A DNA stretch of 64,000 bases, from the NCBI RefSeq assembly GCF_003391095.1, contig NZ_CP031447.1:2790001-2854000 (forward strand). The letters are read 5' to 3'. Positions 1 to 7,610 of this stretch are shown here, piece after piece. The stretch is from Austwickia chelonae (lineage in GTDB: Bacteria > Actinomycetota > Actinomycetes > Actinomycetales > Dermatophilaceae). Below the pieces are notes generated by a model, which saw only the letters and a program-made list of their open reading frames with translations, had not been told where the DNA came from and made no database searches. Position 1 is the stretch's first letter. The number at the start of each line of letters is the position of its first letter. Made by a program: the position numbers and the translations under genes.

Positions 1-1
1 A

Positions 2-667
2 GCGGGCACCTTGGATCTGGAGAATGCGCTGGCCCGGGGACAACGTGACCTGCAGCCGGGGCTGTTGGCGGCGGCTCATCGAGGCATCCTGTACGTCGAC
101 GAGGTGAATCTGTTGGACGACCACGTCGTCGACCTGTTGCTCGATGCAGCGGCCATGGGAGTGAACACGGTTGAGCGCGAGGGGTTGAGTGTGTCACACC
201 CTGCTCGTTTCTCCTTAGTCGGGACAATGAATCCGGAGGAAGGTGAGCTGCGTCCGCAGTTGTTGGACCGGTTCGGTCTGTGTGTGACAGTCGCGGGCAG
301 CGCTGATCTGACCGAGCGGGTGACCATTATGCGGCGCAGGGCTCGCTATGACGCCGACCCTGAGTCCTTCGTCGCTTCCTGGGCTTCGGAGAGCGCAGGT
401 CTGGCGGCACGGATCACCGAGGCGATGGAAGGTATCGGCCGGGTCACCGTCGATGATCGACTGTTGCACCGGATCGCTCAGACCAGTCTGGACGCCGGGG
501 TCGACGGGCATCGGGCGGATCTGACCATGATGCGGGCAGCGGCGGCCTTGGCCGCCTGGGCAGGCCGGGGCGAAGTGCAGGAGTCCGATGTGGACACGGC
601 TGCCCGGTTCGTTCTACCGCATCGGATGCGGCGGCGTCCGTTGGAGCCGATCGGGGTCTCTCGATGA
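2..667 (+). CDS. Magnesium/cobalt chelatase ChlI/BchI-like AAA+ ATPase (5' truncated by window edge)
   Basis: The reading frame is open from the first bases, so the N-terminus with the Walker A motif lies outside the window. What remains is the C-terminal two thirds of a ChlI/BchI-type AAA+ ATPase. It shows the Walker B segment [11 protein letters not shown], the sensor/arginine-finger region [19 protein letters not shown], and the helical lid ending in HRMRRRP. In the family this ATPase drives metal insertion by the large chelatase subunit, Mg2+ into protoporphyrin or Co2+ into a corrin. Its stop overlaps the start of a cobinamide amidohydrolase (ATGA at 664-667), so a cobalt/cobalamin role is more likely here than chlorophyll synthesis; that is inference. 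The family call is solid, the metal is not. Confidence 0.85.
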   Translation, partial: AGTLDLENALARGQRDLQPGLLAAAHRGILYVDEVNLLDDHVVDLLLDAAAMGVNTVEREGLSVSHPARFSLVGTMNPEEGELRPQLLDRFGLCVTVAGSADLTERVTIMRRRARYDADPESFVASWASESAGLAARITEAMEGIGRVTVDDRLLHRIAQTSLDAGVDGHRADLTMMRAAAALAAWAGRGEVQESDVDTAARFVLPHRMRRRPLEPIGVSR

Positions 668-1818
668 GGCTGTTCAGTTGGCCGGGGATTGTCGCTGTGG
701 AAGGACATGACCGGGTGATCTTGGCCCGTTTCGAGCGTCCGGTACGGGTGCTGTCGACCTGCCCTCGTCACGGGGGGATGCGTGAGGATCTGGTCGCCCT
801 GTACAACCATCAGTCCTGCGAACCGGCCGGTCATGGCGGTGAGGTGATGTCCTATCTGGCCACTCATCAACGTGCCGAGCATGATCGGCTGTGCGCTTCC
901 CATGGGGTCGATCCGGATCTGACAGCGAGTCTGGGCACTGCGGCGTCGATGCGTTGTGCGGGTGTGGCAACCCGGTCGTTCGACGATCTGAGGGTGACTG
1001 CGGTGTGCACTGCAGGAGTGGAGGGCAACGCGGGCCGAGCCGGTGACCCTGCCTCGGTCGTCGAAGTCGACGGGCGTTACGACCGTGTCGCTGAGCATCA
1101 GCAGCCGGAGCACGGCACCATTAACACGATGGTCTTCGTCAATCACGAGCTGACCTCGGGTGCGACTGCTCGGGCGTTAATGAATGCGACGGAGGCGAAG
1201 TCCGCGGTCTTGCAGGATCTCGTCGTGGGTTCGAGGTACAGCTGTGGCCGGGCCACCGGGACAGGCACGGATCAGTACGCCCTGGCCTGTCCGATCGGTG
1301 TGGGAACGCCGCTGCACAGCGCCGGGCACCATGTGGTTCTCGGTGAGCTCGTCTCTCAGGCCGTGGCCGGTGCCCTGCGGGATGCGCTGGTGTTGCAGAA
1401 CGGTTTGGAGCCCTCGTCTCGGCGGTCAGTATCAGCCCAGTTGGCACGTTTTGGGGTGACCCTTCCGCTCTTGGTCGAGCGTGCGCAACAGGATCTGGCT
1501 CCTCGAGAGGCCGCTCTTCTGGCTGAGAACATTCGATGTCTTGACGCTGATCCTCTTGTCGTCGCGGCAGTGGCCGGGCTGGCAGAGGTGGTCGATCAGG
1601 TCACAGCGGGGATACTTCCAGCGAGCCGCGCTCAGGAGTACGCAGCCTGGGGCGGCGCGTTGATTGCGGCGGCTGTTGCGGCGGGCGAAGCCAATGTCCA
1701 GGAACTCCGAAGCCAGCTGGAGGGTGAGGATCTCGCCCCTGACTCGCTGGTTCCCAAGGCGTTTGCTGTGGGGTATGCGCTGAAATGGCGGTCTTTACAC
1801 AGCCGTCTTTCGGGATGA
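664..1818 (+). CDS. cbiZ: Adenosylcobinamide amidohydrolase CbiZ
   Basis: The CbiZ core is visible: [20 protein letters not shown], then [11 protein letters not shown], a GTGTDQ turn and the motif [12 protein letters not shown]. CbiZ removes the aminopropanol side chain from adenosylcobinamide to give adenosylcobyric acid, which re-enters cobalamin synthesis. It is thus a salvage enzyme for incomplete corrinoids, acting in the cytoplasm. The protein is 384 residues. The CbiZ domain covers roughly residues 1-240, followed by an Ala-rich helical tail of about 140 residues that I do not recognise. The start ATG overlaps the stop of the chelatase ATPase gene by 4 bp, so the two are probably translationally coupled. 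A cobalamin riboswitch occurs at about 18040 but in front of nrdAB, not here. Confidence 0.85.
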   Translation: MRLFSWPGIVAVEGHDRVILARFERPVRVLSTCPRHGGMREDLVALYNHQSCEPAGHGGEVMSYLATHQRAEHDRLCASHGVDPDLTASLGTAASMRCAGVATRSFDDLRVTAVCTAGVEGNAGRAGDPASVVEVDGRYDRVAEHQQPEHGTINTMVFVNHELTSGATARALMNATEAKSAVLQDLVVGSRYSCGRATGTGTDQYALACPIGVGTPLHSAGHHVVLGELVSQAVAGALRDALVLQNGLEPSSRRSVSAQLARFGVTLPLLVERAQQDLAPREAALLAENIRCLDADPLVVAAVAGLAEVVDQVTAGILPASRAQEYAAWGGALIAAAVAAGEANVQELRSQLEGEDLAPDSLVPKAFAVGYALKWRSLHSRLSG

Positions 1819-2144
1819 CTGACCTGATTCTTCGCCGGTAGCTTCGGCAAGTTCTCCTGACAGGCAAAGCTTCTCGGTCACAGAATGGCAGAAGACTGCG
1901 GCAGCGAGGTCGTCGTCGCGATTCCGAGCGCAGCAAAGGGGCCGTCATGGTCGCTCTGCACGCGACGGACACCTTCGGGCGGCAGGGCAGGAGCAGCGGA
2001 TGACCCCGGCGGGTCTGCCCGCTGATGGCTCCACAGGTCGTGGCGAGGACTGTCGGACGTGGCGGTCGGGGTCGTCACGGACGTCTTCACCTCGAGTTCA
2101 GCCAGTCGGCGTATCGTCCAGGGGTCGGTTGAAAGGGAGTATCA
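1819..2144. other. Intergenic region, 326 bp, no gene recognised
   Basis: Lies between cbiZ and the DUF1846 gene. The only clear signal is a purine-rich ribosome binding site (gaaagggag, 2131-2139) just before the next start. I found no convincing RNA element; a B12 riboswitch was looked for and not seen. Confidence 0.4.
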
Positions 2145-3641
2145 GTGACCATGCGCAAGACCGGGTTCGACCGGGAGAAGTATCTGGAACTGCAGTCGGG
2201 CCATATCAAGGCCCGCCGTGAGCAGCTCGGGGGCAAGCTCTACCTGGAGTTCGGGGGCAAGCTCTTCGACGACCTGCACGCCTCGCGGGTCCTTCCCGGG
2301 TTCACCCCGGACAACAAGGTCGTCATGTTGGAGACCTTGAAGGACGATGTCGAGATCGTCATCGTCGTGAGCGCGAAGGACTTGACCCGGAACAAGATCC
2401 GCGCCGACCTGGGCATCACGTACGAGCAGGACGTCCTGCGGATGATCGACACCTTCCGGTCGTACGGCCTGCTCGTCGGCAGCGTCGTCATCTCCCGGAT
2501 GACCCCGGACAACCAGCCTGCGGCGGCTTTCCGTCGCAAGCTCAAGCGGCTGGGGCTGAAGGTCTACCGTCACTACCCGATTGCGGGGTACCCCAGCGAT
2601 ATCGCCCAGGTGGTCAGCGATGACGGTTATGGTCGCAACGAGTACGTCGAGACCACCCGTGACCTGATCGTCGTGACCGCTCCGGGGCCGGGCAGCGGCA
2701 AGATGGCCACGTGTCTGTCGCAGATGTACCACGACCACCAACGCGGGATCCGTTCCGGGTACGCCAAGTTCGAGACCTTCCCGATCTGGGACCTCCCGCT
2801 GGACCACCCGGTCAACATGGCTTACGAAGCGGCCACGGCCGATCTCGACGATGTCAACATGATCGATCCCTTCCACTTGGCGGCCTACGGCGAGCAGACC
2901 GTCAACTACAACCGTGACGTCGAGGTCTTCCCGGTCCTGAGCGTCCTCTTCGAGAGGCTGCTCGGGCACTCCCCGTACCGTTCTCCCACGGACATGGGCG
3001 TCAACATGGTGGGGCGGTGCATCAGCGACGACGAGGTCTGCCGTGAAGCCTCCCGCCAGGAGGTCATCCGACGCTACTACCAGGCGTTGGTCCACGAGCA
3101 CCGGGACGGCCTGGAGCCGGTGTCCTCCGAGCGGATCGCCTTGGTGCTGAGCCGGTTGGGCATCGAACGGACCGATCGCCCCGTGGTCACCCCCACTCTG
3201 GAGATGGCTGCCCGGACGAAGGCTCCTTCGGCGTCGGTGCAATTGCACGACGGCCGGGTCATCACGGGCAAGACCTCGGCTTTGCTGGGGGCCTGTTCGG
3301 CGATGCTGTTGGACGCCTTGAAGGCCTTGGCCGGGATCGACGAGGACGTGCATCTGCTCTCGAAGGAGACCATCGCACCGATCCAGAGCCTGAAGACCGG
3401 TCACCTGGGCAGCCATAACCCGCGCTTGCACACCGACGAGGTGTTGATCGCCCTGGCGGTGAGCGCGAACACCGATCCGCTGGCCAAGCGGGCGATGGCC
3501 GAGTTGCAGCATCTGCGTGGCTGCGATGTACACACCAGTGTCATCCTCGGACCGGTCGACGAGAACATCTTCCGTCAGCTGGGCGTCCATGTGACCAGCG
3601 AGCCGGTCTACCAGACGGAGAAGCTCTACCGAAAGCGTTGA
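2145..3641 (+). CDS. DUF1846 family protein
   Basis: The 498-residue product matches the DUF1846 family along its whole length: N-terminal [32 protein letters not shown], the glycine-rich [18 protein letters not shown] segment at about residues 185-203, and [19 protein letters not shown]. The family is common in Firmicutes and Actinobacteria and has solved structures, but its biochemical role is not established, so none is assigned. The P-loop-like glycine stretch suggests nucleotide or phosphate binding (inference). The start chosen is GTG at 2145, 5 nt after AGGGAG; an in-frame ATG two codons later is the alternative. It stands alone, followed by an iron-regulated DUF1540 gene. Confidence 0.88.
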   Translation: MTMRKTGFDREKYLELQSGHIKARREQLGGKLYLEFGGKLFDDLHASRVLPGFTPDNKVVMLETLKDDVEIVIVVSAKDLTRNKIRADLGITYEQDVLRMIDTFRSYGLLVGSVVISRMTPDNQPAAAFRRKLKRLGLKVYRHYPIAGYPSDIAQVVSDDGYGRNEYVETTRDLIVVTAPGPGSGKMATCLSQMYHDHQRGIRSGYAKFETFPIWDLPLDHPVNMAYEAATADLDDVNMIDPFHLAAYGEQTVNYNRDVEVFPVLSVLFERLLGHSPYRSPTDMGVNMVGRCISDDEVCREASRQEVIRRYYQALVHEHRDGLEPVSSERIALVLSRLGIERTDRPVVTPTLEMAARTKAPSASVQLHDGRVITGKTSALLGACSAMLLDALKALAGIDEDVHLLSKETIAPIQSLKTGHLGSHNPRLHTDEVLIALAVSANTDPLAKRAMAELQHLRGCDVHTSVILGPVDENIFRQLGVHVTSEPVYQTEKLYRKR

Positions 3642-3654
3642 ACCAGTAAGAAAT

Positions 3655-3673
3655 TCAGGGGAGCCTTACCTTT
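3655..3673. promoter_or_regulatory. DtxR/IdeR-type iron box (13/19)
   Basis: TCAGGGGAGCCTTACCTTT matches the DtxR consensus TTAGGTTAGCCTAACCTAA at 13 of 19 positions, including the central AGCCT core. It lies 100 bp upstream of the DUF1540 start. It is weaker than the three other boxes in the window but has the same orientation-neutral core. Confidence 0.6.
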
Positions 3674-3773
3674 CTTGCGGGCTCACGTCAAGAGGCCTAA
3701 CGTCATGAGTTCGGGATATACGGGCGAACTGCCGTCCTTCCACCGAAGACACCCCTCGTCCGAAAGGCTCATC

Positions 3774-4055
3774 ATGTCCGCGCTTGCCACCGTCTCCTCG
3801 TGCTCGACCACCTCGTGCTCCTACAACCGTTCCGGGTGCACTGCTTTTGCGATCACCGTCGGGGGCCCTTCCGGCGGCGCTTCCTGCAGCACCTTCATCG
3901 CCCTGGACGCCCGTGGCGGAGGCCAGAGCACCGACAGCCGGGTCGGCGCATGCCAGCGGCTCGACTGCACCCATAACACCGACCTGATGTGCACCGCCGA
4001 CGGTATTGAGGTCGGTGGCGAGAGCGCACGCTGCGAGTCCTACTCGGCGCGCTGA
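3774..4055 (+). CDS. DUF1540 cysteine-rich protein, two repeats, iron-box controlled
   Basis: A 93-residue Cys-rich protein with two copies of the DUF1540 pattern: CSYNRSGCTAFAITV...CSTFI (about residues 11-43), and CQRLDCTHNTDLMCTADGIEV...CESY in the second half. Each repeat has a C-x4-C type knuckle, a hydrophobic strand and a following Cys, as expected of a small metal-binding module. The family's function is not known. The ATG at 3774 has GAAAGG six bases upstream. A longer frame from 3675 exists but would start in the operator region. A DtxR-type box at 3655-3673 suggests expression under iron limitation, and the next genes are iron-acquisition genes, so a metal-binding or metal-sparing role is a reasonable inference. 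Confidence 0.8.
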   Translation: MSALATVSSCSTTSCSYNRSGCTAFAITVGGPSGGASCSTFIALDARGGGQSTDSRVGACQRLDCTHNTDLMCTADGIEVGGESARCESYSAR

Positions 4056-4069
4056 CCACCGGACCACGT

Positions 4070-4131
4070 CGCCCGGACGTGAGGAGGGGCGGAGACCACG
4101 ATGTGGCTCCGCCCCTCCTCACGTCCGGGCG
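4070..4131. terminator. Bidirectional hairpin, perfect 25-bp arms
   Basis: Arms 4070-4094 and 4107-4131 are exact reverse complements with a 12-base loop, placed between two convergent genes (DUF1540 ending at 4055, DUF2470-like ending at 4157). This is most simply a shared terminator. No long U-tract follows on either strand. Confidence 0.8.
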
Positions 4132-4156
4132 ATGCTTTCCCGCCGGGAGTCGATAC

Positions 4157-4984
4157 TCAATGGCGGGCACAACGGATCAAATAATCGATCTCAGTACGCA
4201 GGCCGGCCAGATCCCGGACCGGACCCCGGAAAGCCCCGTAGACGACATCGGTGACCTCATCACCGACCCTCATCAAGGTCACGCCACCCTCGTCTATGTC
4301 GACGCAGAAGACCTCACCACGCACGTGCACACACGGCTGGTGGCTCGGACGTTCAGCCAGTAGGCGGCCGACGAGCCGACCGCCCCTGACCGCCTCGCAC
4401 ACGTCGTGCAGCTCCGGCACCGTCGTGGCCGCGATGACGTCATGCGCAGCGAGTTCGTCGCCTTGCTGAGGAAAGGGCTCTTCTCGAGGGGCCCCGTCGA
4501 CGATCTCGTCGAAAGACAGGGGCGTCGCCCCGGAGGAGTCGTGGACGAGAACCCGGTCGACCCTGATCGTGCCGATCCTGAGGCCGGGGAGCCCGGCGAC
4601 GGTCACGATCGTTTCGGGAAGGACGCCTTCCTTCAGGCAGGAGGTCCGGCCTTCCTCGGTCATCCAGTCGATGTCACCGAGCATGTGCACCGTCGCCGAG
4701 GTGATCCGCACCCGCGGCTCGGCCGCCTCCCGTCTGATGTCACAGCGCACCTTGACGGGCTCGTCTCCCCAGTCGCTGGATCGCTCGTCGAGAAGGGCCA
4801 CCACGAAGTCGCCCCGCGTGGTGAGCCCGTGGGCGATCACCGGGTGCCCGCGTTCGGGGTCGATACGGAAAGCCACGAAGGACGCGGCACCTGCGCCGGA
4901 GAGGATGCGGCGGGCTGCGGACCGGGTACGACAGGCCAGGGCCTGCTCGAGCTGGAGAGTGGCCGAGCCGGAGGGCGGCGTCAT
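4157..4984 (-). CDS. Iron-regulated DUF2470-like protein (copy 1)
   Basis: The 275-residue product has no signal peptide or membrane segment. The N-terminal half (RRILSGAGAASFVAFRIDPERG...) resembles the split-barrel fold of haem-utilisation and FMN-binding proteins. The last 80 residues resemble DUF2470, with a CVHVRGEVFCVDIDEGGVTLMRV strand pair. A second, diverged copy lies at 46326-47132; both begin with a RR(I/L)LSGAG segment and both sit directly behind a DtxR box. DUF2470 proteins are often found with haem or siderophore genes and some resemble HugZ-type haem-degrading proteins. A role in releasing iron from haem or siderophore is inference. The start ATG at 4984 has GAAAGG upstream. 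Next gene upstream on the same strand is a siderophore-interacting reductase. Confidence 0.65.
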   Translation of the reverse strand: MTPPSGSATLQLEQALACRTRSAARRILSGAGAASFVAFRIDPERGHPVIAHGLTTRGDFVVALLDERSSDWGDEPVKVRCDIRREAAEPRVRITSATVHMLGDIDWMTEEGRTSCLKEGVLPETIVTVAGLPGLRIGTIRVDRVLVHDSSGATPLSFDEIVDGAPREEPFPQQGDELAAHDVIAATTVPELHDVCEAVRGGRLVGRLLAERPSHQPCVHVRGEVFCVDIDEGGVTLMRVGDEVTDVVYGAFRGPVRDLAGLRTEIDYLIRCARH

Positions 4985-5007
4985 AAGCAGGACCTTTCGC
5001 CGGTGAG

Positions 5008-5026
5008 TCAGGTGAGCCTTACCTTA
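5008..5026. promoter_or_regulatory. DtxR/IdeR-type iron box (15/19)
   Basis: TCAGGTGAGCCTTACCTTA agrees with the DtxR consensus at 15 of 19 positions. It lies 24 bp before the start of the DUF2470-like gene on the minus strand, a typical repressor position. Confidence 0.8.
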
Positions 5027-5083
5027 CCTTTCCTGTTTTCCCGAGGAGTCCGACCGCCCTGGAGATGTGCCCCACCTCCTCGA

Positions 5084-5935
5084 TCAGGGGCGCGCCGCGC
5101 CCCGCCGCCAGTAGCCGGAGAAGAGGACCGAGCGACGATTCAGGCCGCACTCCTTCACCAGATGGCGCCGCCCCGCAGCCGCCAGTGACTGCTCACCGCA
5201 GACCCAAGCGTAGGTCACCCCCGTCGTATCGGCCTCGGCCACGAGGGGAAGCACCGCCGAACCTGGGTCGCCCTCCCCCCGACAGACCTGGATGATCTCG
5301 AAGGGCGCTTGGATCCGAGCGGCATGGTCCGGCGTCGGCAGTTCCACGTAGGCGATGACGGCATCCGTCGACCCGACGGTTTCCTGCACGTGGTCGGCCA
5401 TCGCCGAGAGCGCAGGAAAAGCCGCCTCGTCCGCGACGAGCAGATGCCGTTCCCCTTTCACCGGCGCACGATACCCGCCGGTCCCCTCCCGGAATCCGAC
5501 CTCGTCACCCGGTCGGACCAGGCGCAGGAATGCCCCGCCGGGACCCCCTTCATGGATGACGATGTCGACATCCACCTCGGCCTCGGCAGGCCGGTGCGCC
5601 CGGATCGTGTACCACCGCAGATCCGGCCGATCCTGTTCCGGCATCCGGATGATCTCCTTGCGTAGGTCCAGCCGGTTGCCTTCGGGGAGCACGAGCGGTC
5701 GGTCAGGTCGAGGCATCACCAGACCGAAGTATTCGTCGGCGCCCAGCCTGGTGTACTCCCGGAAATGCTCGGACCGGAGCGTCAGCCGCCGTACCTGGGG
5801 TGCAACATCCTCCACGGCAGTCACCACGGCCCGGGCCAGCTCGTAGACCTCCCGGCGCGGCGGAGTGGCCATCAGGTGCTCGGCCGCGCCGGACATCAAG
5901 GCCAGGTAAGCGCGTTCAGCCAGCGAATAGCTCAT
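5084..5935 (-). CDS. Siderophore-interacting protein (FAD/NAD(P)H ferric-siderophore reductase)
   Basis: A 283-residue SIP/ViuB-family flavoprotein. Visible are the FAD-binding motif RWYTIR (about residues 129-134), the second FAD-contact segment VIHEGGPGGAFLRLVRPGDEVGF, the NAD(P)H-binding region LLVADEAAFPALSAM, and the family-typical C-terminus AWVCGEQSLAAAGRRHLVKECGLNRRSVLFSGYWRRG. These enzymes reduce Fe3+ in imported siderophores so iron is released in the cytoplasm. ATG at 5935 has GAAGGA upstream. A strong DtxR box lies at 6009-6027, and the gene is followed on the same strand by the iron-regulated DUF2470-like gene, which has its own box. No siderophore biosynthesis or import genes are in the window. 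Confidence 0.92.
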   Translation of the reverse strand: MSYSLAERAYLALMSGAAEHLMATPPRREVYELARAVVTAVEDVAPQVRRLTLRSEHFREYTRLGADEYFGLVMPRPDRPLVLPEGNRLDLRKEIIRMPEQDRPDLRWYTIRAHRPAEAEVDVDIVIHEGGPGGAFLRLVRPGDEVGFREGTGGYRAPVKGERHLLVADEAAFPALSAMADHVQETVGSTDAVIAYVELPTPDHAARIQAPFEIIQVCRGEGDPGSAVLPLVAEADTTGVTYAWVCGEQSLAAAGRRHLVKECGLNRRSVLFSGYWRRGAARP

Positions 5936-6008
5936 TCCATCCTTCTTCCAGAAGCAGGGTGCGCTCCCGGAGCGGCCGTGACCTCAGGGGCCACCCCCTC
6001 CAGAAAAC

Positions 6009-6027
6009 TAAGGTAAGGCTAACCTCA
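6009..6027. promoter_or_regulatory. DtxR/IdeR-type iron box (16/19)
   Basis: TAAGGTAAGGCTAACCTCA matches the DtxR consensus at 16 of 19 positions and lies about 75 bp upstream of the siderophore-interacting protein start, on the promoter side. It implies iron-repressed transcription of that gene. Confidence 0.85.
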
Positions 6028-6397
6028 CAAAGGGTGATCGTCCTTTTCCTGGCTACCCTCCGGAATAGGACACCAAGCCACCCGTCGACTCACCACGCGC
6101 CCCATCGCGACAACACCCCGCACCTCGCCGAAGCCAGCTCAACGAGCATCCGAACCAGATGCAGCAGCTGCAAACCCGTGCTTCGACCTCGAGCCCGACA
6201 GCAGCCTGACAGCGGGTACGTATACTGGTCAGACTCCCGGCCCGGCCGAGTCCGAAGCACGATCGACTCCGACCACCAGGTACGCGGCACGCATGAGACC
6301 CGAGCCTCCGGTGATGGTCCGACCAACGGCGGATGGCGATCGGGAGATGTGTGGCGTCCGGCCGGTCATGACACCAACTCTGGAAGGTTCACACGAC
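6028..6397. other. Intergenic region upstream of ackA
   Basis: 370 bp between the divergent iron-regulated reductase and ackA. A TATACT hexamer at 6221-6226 would serve as a -10 element for ackA, giving a leader of roughly 170 nt; I could not find a convincing -35. Nothing else recognisable. Confidence 0.35.
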
Positions 6398-7609
6398 GTG
6401 TCCACAGCGGTACTCGTCCTCAACTGCGGCAGCTCATCTGTCAAGTTCGCCCTCATCGACCCGGTCACGGGGGTCCGCCACCTCAGCGGCCTCTCCGAGC
6501 GGGTCGGCACCCCCGAGGTCACGATCACGGCGAAGATCGGCGCCGAGAAGACAGCCCTCGACGGCATGACCAGCACCGACCACCAGGGAGTCGTCGGCCG
6601 GATCCTCTCCTGGGTCACCGAATGGGCCCAGGCCCACGGCGTGGAGATCAGCTCGGTCGGCCACCGGATGGTCCACGGCGGCGCCTCCTTCGCGGAGTCC
6701 GTCCTGCTCGACGAGGCCGCCATGGCCGAGGTCAGCCGGTGCATCCCCCTCGCGCCCCTGCACAACCCCGCCAATATCGCCGGGGTCGAGGCCGTCACCG
6801 CGACCTACCCCGACGTCCCCCAGGTCGGCGTCTTCGACACCGCCTTCCACCAGACCATGCCCGCCGTGGCCTACCGCTACGCCGTCCCGCAGGAGTGGTA
6901 CACCGACTACGGTGTCCGCCGCTACGGATTCCACGGCACCAGCCACCTGTACATCTCCGCACAGGCCGCCGAGATGGTCGGACGCCCCCTGTCCGAAATG
7001 CGCGTCGTCACCGCCCACCTGGGCAACGGATGCTCACTCACCGCCATCAAGGACGGCATCAGCGTCGACACCTCCATGGGCCTGACCCCCCTCGAAGGCG
7101 TCATGATGGGCACCCGCTCCGGCGACCTCGACCCGGGCATCCTCGCCTACATCGCCGGCCGCACCGGCGCCGATGTCGACCAGGTCACCGATGCCCTCAA
7201 CAAGCGCAGCGGCATGCTCGCCCTCTCCGGCGTCAGCAACGACCTGCGCGAGGTCTGGGCGGCAGCCGACTCCGGCGACGCCGACGCCCTCCTCGCCCTG
7301 GACGTCTTCTGCTACCGGATCGCCAAGTACGTCGCCTCGCTGGCCGTGCCGCTGGGTGGCCTCGACCTGCTCGTCTTCTCCGGCGGCATCGGCGAGAACG
7401 ACGAAGGCGTGCGCGCCCGCGTCATCGAGCACCTGGGCTTCCTCGGCCTGGTCCTCGACGCCGAGGCGAACAACGCCTGCATCCGGGGCGCCGCCGGCAC
7501 CATCACCCAGCCGGGAGCAGCGGCTGCGGTCGTCGTGCCCACCGACGAAGAGCTCGTCATCGCCCGCGACGCGCAGCGCATCACTGCCGCAGCGGGACAG
7601 GAAGGCTGA
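6398..7609 (+). CDS. ackA: Acetate kinase
   Basis: About 403 residues, the usual acetate kinase length. It carries the ASKHA-fold signatures: phosphate-1 motif VLNCGSSSVKF at the N-terminus, GFHGTSHLYIS, HLGNGCSLTAIKDG, TSMGLTPLEGVMMGTRSGDLDPG, and FSGGIGEND near the C-terminus. It interconverts acetyl phosphate plus ADP with acetate plus ATP. The start is GTG at 6398 (STAVLVLNCG follows), with GGAAGG ten bases upstream; an ATG at 6368 in the same frame would add ten non-conserved residues. Pta follows after a single base, so the pair forms an operon. The order ackA-pta is the reverse of the common pta-ackA order. Confidence 0.97.
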   Translation: MSTAVLVLNCGSSSVKFALIDPVTGVRHLSGLSERVGTPEVTITAKIGAEKTALDGMTSTDHQGVVGRILSWVTEWAQAHGVEISSVGHRMVHGGASFAESVLLDEAAMAEVSRCIPLAPLHNPANIAGVEAVTATYPDVPQVGVFDTAFHQTMPAVAYRYAVPQEWYTDYGVRRYGFHGTSHLYISAQAAEMVGRPLSEMRVVTAHLGNGCSLTAIKDGISVDTSMGLTPLEGVMMGTRSGDLDPGILAYIAGRTGADVDQVTDALNKRSGMLALSGVSNDLREVWAAADSGDADALLALDVFCYRIAKYVASLAVPLGGLDLLVFSGGIGENDEGVRARVIEHLGFLGLVLDAEANNACIRGAAGTITQPGAAAAVVVPTDEELVIARDAQRITAAAGQEG

Positions 7610-7610
7610 G

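Noticed and set aside
1819-2144. Possible cobalamin riboswitch between cbiZ and the DUF1846 gene
   Set aside because: The conserved B12-box and core blocks seen before nrdA are absent here.
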